NCBI GenBank assembly: GCA_025041195.1 | Contig: JAKCFM010000001.1 | Coordinates: forward strand, 1,178,001 to 1,242,000 | From: Halobacteriales archaeon YIM A00013 | GTDB lineage: Archaea; Halobacteriota; Halobacteria; Halobacteriales; Haloarculaceae | Direction of reading: 5' to 3' | Length of the DNA: 64,000 bases | Shown: positions 18,135 through 27,933 of the stretch, piece after piece | How the letters are laid out: each line of letters begins with the position of its first letter | How positions within the stretch are numbered: position 1 is the stretch's first letter | The notes under the pieces: generated by a model | Told to the model about the DNA's origin: nothing | The model's database searches: none | Seen by the model: only the letters and a program-made list of their open reading frames with translations | Program-made: the position numbers and the translations under genes

Positions 18135-18608
18135 TTAGCTGGAGTGATCGCTCGATGCCGTCTCGATCGCATCACAGCCGATCGTTGTTGTGTCCTGATC
18201 CAGCTCGCTCGTTTCGAGTGCCGACCGGTCGTACCAGGCCCACGCTGAAGCCGGTGTTTCGCCCGGTGCAGGATCGATCGCACGAGAGTCGACGGTGGCA
18301 TAAAATATCAGATCGACGTGCTGGTGGCCGACGACGCCGTCGTGGACGTTCACGTCGTAGAGTCGCGTATGACGTGGCTGGGGAAGCGTTCGACCAGCTC
18401 CCTCGATCGGCTCGGTCGCATCGAGCAGCGTCGGTTCGAGTCCCATCTCTTCGGTAACCTCGCGCAGCCCTGCCTCGTGGGGGAGCTCACCACGATCAAT
18501 ATGACCGCCCGGCGGCAATCGCTTGCCGAGCCGTTCGTGCTCGTGAAGCGCAATTGCACCGTCGTTGACGACATAAACGGTGGCGGTGAAATGTCGCGTC
18601 GTTTCCAT
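18135..18608 (-). CDS. Nudix hydrolase
   Basis: A 157-residue protein with an intact Nudix box, GGHIDRGELPHEAG followed by LREVTEEMGLE, at about residues 34-58. Such enzymes cleave nucleoside diphosphates linked to another group, as in MutT or ADP-ribose pyrophosphatase. The ATG at 18608 gives the family-like start METTRHFTATVYVV; a GTG at 18623 would add five residues. Confidence 0.85.
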   Translation of the reverse strand: METTRHFTATVYVVNDGAIALHEHERLGKRLPPGGHIDRGELPHEAGLREVTEEMGLEPTLLDATEPIEGAGRTLPQPRHTRLYDVNVHDGVVGHQHVDLIFYATVDSRAIDPAPGETPASAWAWYDRSALETSELDQDTTTIGCDAIETASSDHSS

Positions 18609-18647
18609 GGCGAGAGCTTGCACCGAAGCCGACTTCTGTGCTGTGTT

Positions 18648-19775
18648 TCAGTGGTCGTCGATGACGCCGCGCGCGATCACTGTCTGCTGAATCTGTGAGG
18701 TCCCCTCGTAGATCGTCGTGATGCGGGCGTCGCGGTAGAGCCGTTCAACGTCGAACTCCGTGGTGTAGCCGTAGCCGCCGTGGAGCTGGAGCGCATCGTT
18801 CGTTACGTCCATCGCGTTCTCACTGGCGACGTATTTTGCCGTGCTGGCCGCGGTCGGCGTGTCAGCCGACGGCTCTTGTTTTGTTCGGGCCGCATGCCGT
18901 GTGAGACGCCTGCCAGCTTCTGTTTTCGCGTGCATCCGTGCTATAGTGTGGCGAACCGACTGAATATCCGCAATCGGTCCATCGAACTGCTCGCGTTCGG
19001 TGACGTACGAGCTGGCCGCATCGAGCGCCGACTGGGCGAGCCCCACTGACTGTGCCGCAATTGCGATTCGACCGCCGGTCAGAATCGAGAGTGCGGCGCT
19101 CAGTCCCTCTCCCTCGGGAGTCAGTCGGTTTTCGACAGGGATTGCAACGTCATCGAACGACAGTGGTGTCGTATCGCTGGCGCGCAAGCCAAGTTTCGTT
19201 TCAGGCGTTCCGACGGAGAGACCGGGCATCTCCTTGGGGACGACAAACTGCGTGATCTCCTCGGGGCCGGTTTTCGCGAACAACACGATAACGTCCGAAC
19301 GCTCGCCGTTCGTGATCCACTGTTTGTCGCCGTTGATGACGTACTGGTCTCCCTCACGCTCGGCAGTGGTCGCCATCTCTGCGGGATTCGATCCCGCTCC
19401 GGTTTCGGAGAGGGCAAACGCACCCACCGGACGCCCACCAGCCATCTCCGGGAGCCAGCGTTCTTTTTGCTCCTCAGTTCCGAACGAGGCGATACACGAG
19501 GTCGCAAGACAGTGAACTGATACTGCTGTCGCCACCGCGAGCGTTCCGTAAGCCAACTCCTCATTGATGATGGAATACGTCACCGGATCGGCGTCAAATC
19601 CACCGTACTCCTCCGGGACGGTCATGCCAAGGAGATCAAGCTCGCCGAGTGCATCCCAGATTTCCTCGGGAAACTGTTCGGTTGTGTCGGCCTCGCTCGC
19701 AACCGGGCGAATCTCCTCAAGAGCGAACTCGTGGACGAGATCCTGAATCGCCGCTTGCTCGTCGGATAGCTGCAT
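18648..19775 (-). CDS. Acyl-CoA dehydrogenase
   Basis: A 375-residue FAD enzyme that introduces the alpha-beta double bond in acyl-CoA. The start MQLSDEQ at 19775 matches the family. Landmarks: FALSETGAGSNPA near residue 115, WITNG near 155, LHGGYGYTTEFDVERLYRDARI near 335 and the catalytic Glu in IYEGTSQIQ near 358. It may act in fatty-acid or branched-chain acyl-CoA oxidation; no partner electron-transfer gene is adjacent. Confidence 0.92.
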   Translation of the reverse strand: MQLSDEQAAIQDLVHEFALEEIRPVASEADTTEQFPEEIWDALGELDLLGMTVPEEYGGFDADPVTYSIINEELAYGTLAVATAVSVHCLATSCIASFGTEEQKERWLPEMAGGRPVGAFALSETGAGSNPAEMATTAEREGDQYVINGDKQWITNGERSDVIVLFAKTGPEEITQFVVPKEMPGLSVGTPETKLGLRASDTTPLSFDDVAIPVENRLTPEGEGLSAALSILTGGRIAIAAQSVGLAQSALDAASSYVTEREQFDGPIADIQSVRHTIARMHAKTEAGRRLTRHAARTKQEPSADTPTAASTAKYVASENAMDVTNDALQLHGGYGYTTEFDVERLYRDARITTIYEGTSQIQQTVIARGVIDDH

Positions 19776-19825
19776 ACCTGGGTCTGGCGACCCGGGAACA
19801 AAATTTGTGCGTTCCAAACCGCTTT

Positions 19826-20110
19826 TTATGCTGCAGCTTCGAACGTGTCGCGGAAATTCTCGGATTTCTGCTGGACGTTTCGGGCGGCTTCACCCAGCAC
19901 GTCAAGTGGGTCGGTGGCTTCGTCCGTTTTGATCGTCAGAATCGGATCGGTCTGTCCGCCGGACTGTTCGGGGTTGAGGTCGTATGTTGCAGCCTGGACG
20001 GCCGCAAGTTCGAGCAGTGCTCCTTTCAACACGTTCATGAACGTGTGATCCTCGCCGGCGATCTCGATGGATAGTTCTGTCGGCTCTTTATCGATGACCC
20101 GGAGTTCCAT
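19826..20110 (-). CDS. rpo11: RNA polymerase subunit Rpo11 (RpoL)
   Basis: A 94-residue protein of the Rpb11/AC19/alpha-N family that dimerises with Rpo3 to form the assembly platform of RNA polymerase. Starting [24 protein letters not shown] and continuing [10 protein letters not shown] it matches archaeal Rpo11; the frame extends upstream to 20230 but the family start is the ATG at 20110. Confidence 0.93.
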   Translation of the reverse strand: MELRVIDKEPTELSIEIAGEDHTFMNVLKGALLELAAVQAATYDLNPEQSGGQTDPILTIKTDEATDPLDVLGEAARNVQQKSENFRDTFEAAA

Positions 20111-20160
20111 ACGGATACGAGGACGAACGGCTGTTTCAACGTTTCGGAGCACGGACGCCC

Positions 20161-20931
20161 TCACCAGAACCACAGCGTCCCAACGAACGCTGTCTCTGGT
20201 GAAAATTTCATCGAGAGATAGCTCAGCCACAGCAACGTGGCGTTGTAGAAGCCGTGAATGATTGAGGGAACGACGATGTTGCCGGTCCGTTCGTAGGCCG
20301 TTCCGAGAACGAGTGCTGGGACGAGCAACAGCCCGATCGAGAGAACTCGCTGGAGTGGCGCTCCTGTGAGCGAATAAAAGTGCACTGAGGCGAAGATCAG
20401 CGAACTGAGCCCAATCGCACTGATTGGGCCGAACCGTTCGCGCAGGGTCCCCTGAACGATCCCTCTGAACACAAGCTCCTCGCTCGGTCCAACCACGAAA
20501 ATCATCAATGGGATCAGCAGGGTGACGATCATGGGATCTGAGGCGATCACGCCCCCGATCTTATTCTGTGCGGGCAACATTCCAACGCCGAACACGACGA
20601 CGACCGAAACGACGACTACGCCGATGAGTGTCCCGAACCAGCCACCAATGATCCACAATCCACCCCTGATGTCGGGGCGAGAAATACCGAGCCAGTCGGT
20701 TGAGAGCCCTCGCCAACGTAGAAACAGCATACAGGCACCGAGGAATATGACACCTTGTTGAATACCAATCGAGAGCAACACGCCACCCCAGCGGGGGACC
20801 GAGAGCGACGCGACAGTCATCGTTCGGTTGATGCCGTACATCACTATCCTGGAGAGGAGGATCACAGAGACGGCGACGCTACACGCCAGGGCAAACACTC
20901 GAAACCGGTCATCAAACTGGAGGCGATTCAT
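20161..20931 (-). CDS. CPBP family intramembrane metalloprotease
   Basis: A 256-residue protein with about seven membrane helices. CPBP/Rce1-like motifs are present: [14 protein letters not shown] near residue 150 (two Glu and Arg), FASVHFYS near residue 185 and IIHGFYNA near residue 228. In bacteria and archaea such proteins process membrane peptides or prenylated proteins. Independent of rpo11, which lies 50 bp downstream on the same strand. Confidence 0.85.
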   Translation of the reverse strand: MNRLQFDDRFRVFALACSVAVSVILLSRIVMYGINRTMTVASLSVPRWGGVLLSIGIQQGVIFLGACMLFLRWRGLSTDWLGISRPDIRGGLWIIGGWFGTLIGVVVVSVVVVFGVGMLPAQNKIGGVIASDPMIVTLLIPLMIFVVGPSEELVFRGIVQGTLRERFGPISAIGLSSLIFASVHFYSLTGAPLQRVLSIGLLLVPALVLGTAYERTGNIVVPSIIHGFYNATLLWLSYLSMKFSPETAFVGTLWFW

Positions 20932-20987
20932 GGTCGTAGAAGAGCTGTGCGGGGCACACCAATATAACCCCTAGAACTTCGACTGTC

Positions 20988-22349
20988 CTATGGGCGATGG
21001 CCGTCGCCGAGTGCGCTCTCACCAACTTTCTTGCGCCCCTCGATTCGGTCCATGCCATTCAGATACGGCTGGAGCGCGTCCGGGACGGTGACCGTCCCAT
21101 CCTCGTTCTGGTAGTATTCGAGGATCGCGACCATCACCCGAGGCAGGGCGAGGCCCGAAGCGTTGAGCGTGTGGAGATACTCGGCGCTCTCGTGGCGTTC
21201 GGGCCGGTATCGCAGCCCAGCACGGCGCGCCTGATACGCCTCGAAGTTCGAGACACTAGAGACTTCGAGCCACCGGCCACCCTCCTCGGGTCCATCCGCC
21301 ATATCATCGCCGGGTGCCCACACCTCAATGTCGACCTGTTTGGCCTGTTTATCACCAATATCACCGGCACAGATTTCGAGGATCCGATATGGGAGTCCGA
21401 GCGTGCGGAGCACCGCCTCAGCTTCTTCGAGCAGTCCGTCGAACCGCTCGTCGCTTTTCTCGGGCTCGACGAAGTTGACGAGCTCGACCTTGTTGAACTG
21501 ATGGACGCGAACGATGCCGCGGGTTTCTGTCCCGTGCTCGCCGGCTTCGCGCCTGAAGTTAGGTGTGTACGCCTGGTGTTTCAGCGGAAGGTCATCGCTG
21601 AGGAGAATGTCGTCTGCATACATGTTGGTGACCGGAACCTCCGCCGTTGGGCAGAGCCAGAGGTCTTCGTCCTCGATCTTGTAGGCGTCCTCGGCGAATT
21701 TTGGCAGTTGGCCGGTGCCGGTCATCGATCGGGAGTTGACGGGAATCGGCGGGAACACGTCGACGTACCCCTGTTCGCGGTGACAGTCGAGCATGAACTG
21801 GACCAGTGCGTGTTCGAGTTGTGCGCCGGCACCCACGAGGAAGTAAAATCCACTCCCTGTCGTTTTGGCACCCCGAGCCTCATCGATAATTCCGAGCTGC
21901 TCGCCGAGTTCATAGTGTGGGATCACCGTCTCCGGGAGTGGTCTGATGGTATCGAACCCCTCTCGTCTGAGTTGGACGTTGTCAGATTCGTCGGCTCCAG
22001 GTGGAACACTCTCGTCGAGGATCTGTGGCAGCTCCAACAGCGCGGTTTCGAGCTCGGCCTCAAGGTCACTCGCGCGCGTTTCCACCGTTTCGAGCTCGGT
22101 CTTTAGCTCCTGGGATCGATCGATCGCTTCCTGGGCGGCTTCATCATCACCCTCTCGTTTGAGCGTCCCGATCCGTTCGCTCACCTCATTTCGCTCGTGG
22201 CGGAGTTCGTCCCCACGCGCTTTGTGCTCGCGCCACTCCGTATCGATGGTCAGTATTCTATCCAGATCGATCTCGTCGGTCATCCCGCGTCGTTCGAGCG
22301 TCTCTCGAACCACGTCCGCGTTGTCGCGGACGAACTGCCTCGATAACAT
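20988..22349 (-). CDS. serS: Seryl-tRNA synthetase
   Basis: A 453-residue class II aminoacyl-tRNA synthetase of the canonical bacterial/eukaryotic type. The N-terminal coiled-coil arm covers about residues 30-100. Motif 2 is visible as NFRREAGEHG near residue 270, and motif 3 ends ASGLALPRVMVAILEYYQ near 400. Diverges from the MBL gene at 22450. Confidence 0.97.
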   Translation of the reverse strand: MLSRQFVRDNADVVRETLERRGMTDEIDLDRILTIDTEWREHKARGDELRHERNEVSERIGTLKREGDDEAAQEAIDRSQELKTELETVETRASDLEAELETALLELPQILDESVPPGADESDNVQLRREGFDTIRPLPETVIPHYELGEQLGIIDEARGAKTTGSGFYFLVGAGAQLEHALVQFMLDCHREQGYVDVFPPIPVNSRSMTGTGQLPKFAEDAYKIEDEDLWLCPTAEVPVTNMYADDILLSDDLPLKHQAYTPNFRREAGEHGTETRGIVRVHQFNKVELVNFVEPEKSDERFDGLLEEAEAVLRTLGLPYRILEICAGDIGDKQAKQVDIEVWAPGDDMADGPEEGGRWLEVSSVSNFEAYQARRAGLRYRPERHESAEYLHTLNASGLALPRVMVAILEYYQNEDGTVTVPDALQPYLNGMDRIEGRKKVGESALGDGHRP

Positions 22350-22449
22350 GCCCTGCCTTTCTGGGGGGCGTGACTAAGGCGTATCGCATCCTCGGTGTCT
22401 CCTCACAGCGTGACGGAACGCTTTTGGAGTGTCGTGGGAATTTCCGGGT

Positions 22450-23355
22450 ATGGTTACTGGTGAGCTGTTCTCCGTCAACATTGGCAGCTGTTCTGAGCTC
22501 CATTACGTCGATACCGGGATGTTCGACACCGCAGAATACGGTGCGGTGTATCTGCTCACCGGCGAACGGATCGCAATCATCGACACCGGAATCGGAAAGC
22601 GCCCAGAGCTGATCCTCGATGCGCTCGAAACGCTTGGCTACCAGCCAGCAGATGTTGACGTTATCGCCCCGACACACGTTCACCTCGACCACGCCGGTGG
22701 TGCTGGCCAGCTCGCAAACGCCTGTCCCAACGCGACGGTGTACGTTCACGAGCAGGGGGCTCGCCACCTCATCGATCCCGAGCGGCTGATTGCGGGCACG
22801 AAAGCGGCCGTTGGAGACCAGTGGGAGTATTATGGTGATATTGTCCCGGTTCCGGCAGACCGCGTCGAAAAGTGCGCTGACGGTGACGTGATCGATCTCG
22901 GCAACCATGAGCTTCGCATCCATCATATGCCCGGCCATGCCCCACATCAGGTCATATTCGATGATCCAGCAAACGACGCCGTGTTCACCGCCGATGCCGC
23001 GGGAATTTACGTTCCGGGGCTCGACCGGGTTCGCGAAACGTCGCCACCGCCGGATTTCGATCTCGAACGCTGTCTCGAAGATGTCGATCGGATTGTCGAA
23101 CTCGATCCAGAGGTGTTGTGCTATGCACACTTCGGGCCGGCGCGGACGACCGATCGACTGTCGGCGTATCAAACGGTGCTGTCTGAGTGGGTTGCGTCGG
23201 TTCAACGGCGTCGCAGCCGGCTTGGCAACGACGCGGCGGTGATAGCGTCGTTCGTCGAAGAGCAATCAATTGACGACCAGTGGGGCACCGCAAAGGCCGC
23301 GGGAGAGACGAAAATGAACGTTCGAGGCGTCTTTCAGTATCTGGATGACAGATGA
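22450..23355 (+). CDS. MBL-fold metallo-hydrolase
   Basis: A 301-residue metallo-beta-lactamase-fold protein. The metal site is THVHLDHAGG near residue 77, with further ligands in HHMPGHAPHQ near 160, TADAAG near 182 and HFGPA near 228. A C-terminal helical region (about residues 240-300) follows. The start ATG 22450 gives VTGELFSVN. Probably a glyoxalase-II-like thioester or lactone hydrolase; the substrate is unknown. Confidence 0.85.
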   Translation: MVTGELFSVNIGSCSELHYVDTGMFDTAEYGAVYLLTGERIAIIDTGIGKRPELILDALETLGYQPADVDVIAPTHVHLDHAGGAGQLANACPNATVYVHEQGARHLIDPERLIAGTKAAVGDQWEYYGDIVPVPADRVEKCADGDVIDLGNHELRIHHMPGHAPHQVIFDDPANDAVFTADAAGIYVPGLDRVRETSPPPDFDLERCLEDVDRIVELDPEVLCYAHFGPARTTDRLSAYQTVLSEWVASVQRRRSRLGNDAAVIASFVEEQSIDDQWGTAKAAGETKMNVRGVFQYLDDR

Positions 23356-23431
23356 TTGGATCACCACAACGGTACGGTCGTGATCGTATGTACCTGAAAG
23401 CTTATTCCGCCGTTCGTAATACTACCGAACA

Positions 23432-23605
23432 ATGAACTGGACCCCAGGTGGTGTACTCATCGCATTGTCCGGTGATCACAGCACAGACTGTGGCCCGTTC
23501 GCCTGTCAGCACTGTGGGGCGCGATTCGATCTCGACCGACAGGTGTGTCCACAGTGTGATGGTCACTGCATCGAGCGGACGGAGTGGCCCGATCTCAAAA
23601 AATGA
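23432..23605 (+). CDS. 57-residue zinc ribbon protein
   Basis: A short ORF absent from typical length cut-offs. It has a CQHCG knuckle near residue 25 and a CPQCDGHC cluster near residue 39, with an extra Cys at residue 20, consistent with one or two zinc sites. The N-terminus is MNWTPGGVLIALSGDHS. AAGCTTATTCC is centred about 29 bp upstream of the ATG, matching a leaderless mRNA. Function unknown; could be a nucleic-acid or protein adaptor. Confidence 0.65.
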   Translation: MNWTPGGVLIALSGDHSTDCGPFACQHCGARFDLDRQVCPQCDGHCIERTEWPDLKK

Positions 23606-23651
23606 CGGACGGGGACGACGATTCCAAACGGAGAGAGCCTCTCTCCTACGA

Positions 23652-24782
23652 CTACAGTCCAAGCGAGCTCGCCACGTCGAGGAGCCCTGCTCCCTGTTCG
23701 GTTTCTGAGAGCCCGATATTTTCGGCGGTGCCTCGCAGCCGTGCACGCGCCTCCGTGTTCGTGTAGCCAGCCGCCATCAGTTGTCCGGCGGCACCCGCCA
23801 CGTGTGGACAGGCCATCGATGTACCGCTCAGGGTGTCGTAGCCGCCGCCGTCGTACGTGGAGTAGATCTCTGCTCCCGGGGCTGCGATTTCGATCTCCGG
23901 CCCGGTTGAGGAGAACTCCGCAATGTTGTCTGCATCGTTCGTTGCGCTGACGGCCATCGCATCCGGATTGGCAGCAGGATAGCTCACACAGTCAGTACAC
24001 GGTCCGCTGTTGCCGGCGGCTGCAACGACGAAGACCCCGTTCGAGCGAGCGTAGGATATCGCGTCCGCGACGGCAGCAGACTGACTCCCACCGAGACTCA
24101 GACTGGCCACGTCCCAGCCCTGGTCTGCGGTGTGTTCGATGCCGGCCGCGATATCCGAGTACGATCCCGAACCGTAGAAGTTCAGCACCTTCACTGCATG
24201 CAGCGTGGCGTTGGAGCTTACGCCAACCACCCCCTCGGTGTTGTCCACTGCGTTCGCGATTCCTGCACAGTGGGTGCCGTGTCCGTTGTCGTCGCCCCAG
24301 GGTTCAGCACAGCCCCACCAACAGCTCGTCACCGCGTGACCCGCTCCCAGGTTCGCCTGCAGATCCGGGTGTGTGGCATCGATGCCCGTGTCGATGATTG
24401 CAATATCTGCCCCGTCTCCGGTGTAGCCGTTGTCCTGTGCGATGTCTGCATCCACGCGATCGACGCCCCACGGCGTCGATTGGGCGATTGCGTGCATTTC
24501 GCCGTTCTGTTCTACATACCGAATGTCCGGGCGGTTTCGGAGCCCGGAGAGTGCCTGTTTCGGCAGCTGGAGGGTAACTGCGTCAAACGAAAATTCTCGG
24601 ACGGTTTTTCTGGCCGCCGATTGGGCTGCACGCCGTCCACGCGTCGATTTGTAGCCGACGTTCACCGCAACCGTTTTTTTGGTTTCCGCTGCTGTTACTG
24701 TGCTTGTCCCTACCAGTGCCGTCGTCGCGCCGATCGCCTTCAAAAGTCGCCGTCGGGTTGGATTGCCATTCCGCTCTCGCAT
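23652..24782 (-). CDS. Secreted subtilisin-like serine protease (second paralog)
   Basis: A 376-residue S8 subtilase with a Tat signal (TRRRLLKAIGATTALVG), a propeptide, and an intact triad: Asp in IIDTGIDATHPD, His in GHGTHCAG, Ser in GTSMACPHVAG, with oxyanion Asn in AAGNSGPCTDC. It has more cysteines than the 545-1777 paralog, including CWWGC before the His motif and one beside the catalytic His. The C-terminus ends right after the catalytic domain. ATG 24782 is preferred over GTG 24794. Confidence 0.92.
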   Translation of the reverse strand: MRERNGNPTRRRLLKAIGATTALVGTSTVTAAETKKTVAVNVGYKSTRGRRAAQSAARKTVREFSFDAVTLQLPKQALSGLRNRPDIRYVEQNGEMHAIAQSTPWGVDRVDADIAQDNGYTGDGADIAIIDTGIDATHPDLQANLGAGHAVTSCWWGCAEPWGDDNGHGTHCAGIANAVDNTEGVVGVSSNATLHAVKVLNFYGSGSYSDIAAGIEHTADQGWDVASLSLGGSQSAAVADAISYARSNGVFVVAAAGNSGPCTDCVSYPAANPDAMAVSATNDADNIAEFSSTGPEIEIAAPGAEIYSTYDGGGYDTLSGTSMACPHVAGAAGQLMAAGYTNTEARARLRGTAENIGLSETEQGAGLLDVASSLGL

Positions 24783-25031
24783 ACCCACATACACAATACA
24801 AGTCCTATCATTAATTATTTTCTATTAATAACTAATAAAATATATTTTATTACGTTAGTGAAATTTATTGATTCCTATTTTGGTGGAACTGTTTCACTAT
24901 AGGAGTATATATATTCGATATTGAGCAACTAAATTACGCATTGGTAGTTAGTCGAATGGGTAGCACTGACAGACGCATCGCGGAATCCATCGGGTAAGAC
25001 AGTTACCATTTGATGGATAATACGCTTCTAC
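24783..25031. other. AT-rich divergent promoter region
   Basis: This spacer between the divergent protease and M48 genes is strongly AT-rich at 24800-24920, with long runs of A and T and a TATATATAT element near 24905-24915. It probably carries both promoters. No ORF is convincing. Confidence 0.5.
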
Positions 25032-26615
25032 ATGGCAGCGCTCATGCGATGGCTTCCAGTTACCCATCATTTTATCGTGCTCTGGTTTCTGATAGCAGTT
25101 CTCTGGGGGACTGTCTTCGGTGCTGAGACACAGCCCTATCTCTCAGCGGCCGTGATCATGTCGTTTATCGCGGGTCTGTTACTGTATGGAAACGTCTCTC
25201 CCAAAGCGTGGGATTCGGGTGCGAAACTGTTCTATCAGGCGTGCCCCGTGATCGTGTCGGTTTGTTTTGTCGTCTATCTTGCCATTGTTACCGTCTGGTA
25301 CACGGTGTGGCTTCCCATCACGGCAATGAGTGTGGCGATCGTGGGCCATCCACTCCTTGCGGGTGGTATCGGTGGTGGATTGATGATCAGCATTGGAATT
25401 TCGGTAGTGGTCGGTGCGTGGCGGACTGGACCGGTCGTTAACTGGTCGTTGCTGAGACGGATGGTGTCGTCGCTGTGTCTGCTAACGGCCCTTTCGCTCA
25501 TCTTCCTGATCGCACTCTGGCGACTCATTGAGGTGTTCGTGTGGTTTGGGCTCTCCTTGATTGGAATTGGCAACGTCTGGGTCGTATTCGACACGATCGT
25601 TTCGGCTTACCCCAACTTTACCACTCCACAACACGCCACTCCCACACCTGAAGCCGCTGTTTGCACGGGAATCATATTCAGCGGGTTCACGGTGGCCGCA
25701 GTGTGGCGGCTCTACCAGAGTGATCCATTGGGTGCTGAGATGAAAGTTGATCGCGCTGAGCGGACGTATCCAACGCTCTATGCTGTGACGAGTGCCGTCT
25801 CTGCACAGTTTGATATCCCAACCCCGAAGATTGCTGTTACCACGAGGACGACACCGGTCGCGTTCGTCACTGGCGTTCGACCGGCGGCTGCGACCTTTGT
25901 TGTTTCTGAAGGTCTACTCGATGCTGTGACTGACGACGAGTTACTGGCTGTTATCGCCCACGAGCTCGCTCACATCAAAAATCGCGACGTAATGGTGATG
26001 ACGATGCTCACACTCCCAAAGCGACTTTTTGATACACTCACGGCCACAACGGACGACGACGAAGAGCCGGGAGACGACGCAATCGAGCTGACAGTGGACT
26101 GTGGTGGATCACTGGCTTGTCGTATCCTCCGCCTCCCGCTGTTGATCGTCGGGTACTGCGTTGGGGCGATAGCCATTCGAATTATCCCACTGATCTATCT
26201 CTCGTTGGTGGCACTGAGTGGATCGATGGCCACACTCAGCCAGCCAGCCATCGCGATGCTCTCGCGAGCACGAGAAGCAGCCGCAGATCGGGCTGCACTC
26301 CGTGTGACTGGCTCACCTGCGTCGCTGGCGAGTGCGCTACAGACGGTGGATGAAACGATTGCACGCCGACCGACCACCGATCTCCGTGCAGCCACATCCG
26401 TTTCAGCACAATCCATTCTACCGCCAGATCCCATCGATCCACCGACCAACGAACCAGAAGACACTCTGCTGGGGACGCTCGGGACAGTTTGTGTCGGTGA
26501 TGGTGAGCGAGCCGACCTCTGGGAGGTGATCACTGCCAGGTGGTCACAGCTCAGATGGGTACTCAAAGCAACGCATCCCCCAACTGCAGCGCGGATCAGG
26601 AACCTGAACCAGTAG
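25032..26615 (+). CDS. M48 family membrane metalloprotease (HtpX-like)
   Basis: A 527-residue protein with about six membrane helices before and two after the protease domain. The zinc site is VIAHELAHIKNRD near residue 312, with a third ligand region SRAREAAADRAAL near 418. HtpX-like enzymes degrade damaged membrane proteins. The N-terminal half is longer than in bacterial HtpX. The stop lies 1 bp before that of the convergent acyltransferase. Confidence 0.88.
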   Translation: MAALMRWLPVTHHFIVLWFLIAVLWGTVFGAETQPYLSAAVIMSFIAGLLLYGNVSPKAWDSGAKLFYQACPVIVSVCFVVYLAIVTVWYTVWLPITAMSVAIVGHPLLAGGIGGGLMISIGISVVVGAWRTGPVVNWSLLRRMVSSLCLLTALSLIFLIALWRLIEVFVWFGLSLIGIGNVWVVFDTIVSAYPNFTTPQHATPTPEAAVCTGIIFSGFTVAAVWRLYQSDPLGAEMKVDRAERTYPTLYAVTSAVSAQFDIPTPKIAVTTRTTPVAFVTGVRPAAATFVVSEGLLDAVTDDELLAVIAHELAHIKNRDVMVMTMLTLPKRLFDTLTATTDDDEEPGDDAIELTVDCGGSLACRILRLPLLIVGYCVGAIAIRIIPLIYLSLVALSGSMATLSQPAIAMLSRAREAAADRAALRVTGSPASLASALQTVDETIARRPTTDLRAATSVSAQSILPPDPIDPPTNEPEDTLLGTLGTVCVGDGERADLWEVITARWSQLRWVLKATHPPTAARIRNLNQ

Positions 26616-26616
26616 C

Positions 26617-27750
26617 TCAATCCGCAGTAATTTCGCCACTGGATCCGCTTGACGGGACTCTGGACCGGAGTAGCGCCACAAACGGGATGTGACTCCCATC
26701 GGGGTCGATCACCCGCCCGTGTACCAACCCGAGATACACCACCAGCGAGAGCGCATAGACCACTGGAACGATGAGAAGCTGATACAGCACGGTCGACGCG
26801 AGATCAAATCCAATGATTGGCGTCAGGCCATTCTGTGCTGCTTGCACCACATGATACACCGGGAGATGGACGAGAAACACGCCACCAGCGTGCGTTCCAA
26901 GCCATGGCAGGGTCGTCCCTTTGCCCAGCTCCGGAGTGGCCAGTGCGTACGCAAAGATGAAAAACACCAGTGGGGCGGTCGACATCGTGAACTCCGTGTA
27001 GTAGATCTCCTGGCCGAAAACGAGCCCGTTGGCGTGATAGGCAATCAGATACTGCTCAACTATCTGGAGCAGTAAAAAGAAACAGATTCCACCGAGATAG
27101 CGCCGACGAGCGGCCCCGCTCGGCGAATAATTCGAGTTTTGGATGTGAAATCCGAGTGCAACGTAGAAAAAGCCAAAGAACAGCGCATCCTGGGTCTGTA
27201 GTCCGATATCGAAAACCATCGGATAGTTGCGGCTGATGATACCGACAGCGTGGATGAGTGTTGCCACACCGAGCACGTAGCGTTCCTTTCCAATCGCTAC
27301 GAAGGCGGAGACGAAACAGAGTGAATAGAGCAGTCCCATGAGGAACCACAGATGAATCGCGATGGAATCGCCGTAGTAGAAGAGTTCGATGAACGAACTC
27401 TGGCCGATCGATTGGGCAACGACCGCATTCGTGACTGATTGCCCGTGAACGAGCGCAAGGAGCGCCGTGACAAACAGCGCAAAGATGATTCCGAAACTGT
27501 AGAGTGAACACAGCTTTCGGACGGAGTATTTCGCATACGCTCTGACGGTATCGGGACTAACACGCGACGCAAAGAAATAGCCAGAAGCAACGAAGAAAAA
27601 CGGCACGTCGAACTGACCGATCGTATCCAGCAGGAAAAAGACGGTCGTTCCATACGAACCAACACCAAGAAACGGTGTAACGTGCGCAATAACAACAAAA
27701 ATTATCGCAACAGCGCGAAGGCTATCGATGCTGTAGAGTCGGTTCGACAT
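26617..27750 (-). CDS. Acyltransferase 3 family membrane protein
   Basis: A 377-residue protein with about ten membrane helices. The N-terminus matches the AT3 family: SIDSLRAVAIIFVVIAHVTPF with the conserved His and Arg, then FDVPFFFVASGYFF. AT3 proteins acylate sugars, lipids or peptides at the membrane surface. AATATAATAC (27771-27780) lies about 26 bp upstream of the ATG. Acyl acceptor unknown. Confidence 0.85.
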   Translation of the reverse strand: MSNRLYSIDSLRAVAIIFVVIAHVTPFLGVGSYGTTVFFLLDTIGQFDVPFFFVASGYFFASRVSPDTVRAYAKYSVRKLCSLYSFGIIFALFVTALLALVHGQSVTNAVVAQSIGQSSFIELFYYGDSIAIHLWFLMGLLYSLCFVSAFVAIGKERYVLGVATLIHAVGIISRNYPMVFDIGLQTQDALFFGFFYVALGFHIQNSNYSPSGAARRRYLGGICFFLLLQIVEQYLIAYHANGLVFGQEIYYTEFTMSTAPLVFFIFAYALATPELGKGTTLPWLGTHAGGVFLVHLPVYHVVQAAQNGLTPIIGFDLASTVLYQLLIVPVVYALSLVVYLGLVHGRVIDPDGSHIPFVALLRSRVPSSGSSGEITAD

Positions 27751-27933
27751 TGGATTTGCTTGCTCGGCCTAATATAATACCGTTTTCAAAATCATCGACA
27801 TCATTCCAGCTACAGCCTACTCCGCGTCGGCGTTCGCACAAATGAATGCGTGGTACTACGCACATCGACTCCAGAAAAACTCATCCACTCCACACGAGGG
27901 GTCCCCGTCGGGGGAAACGGTGAGCGTGGTAGC

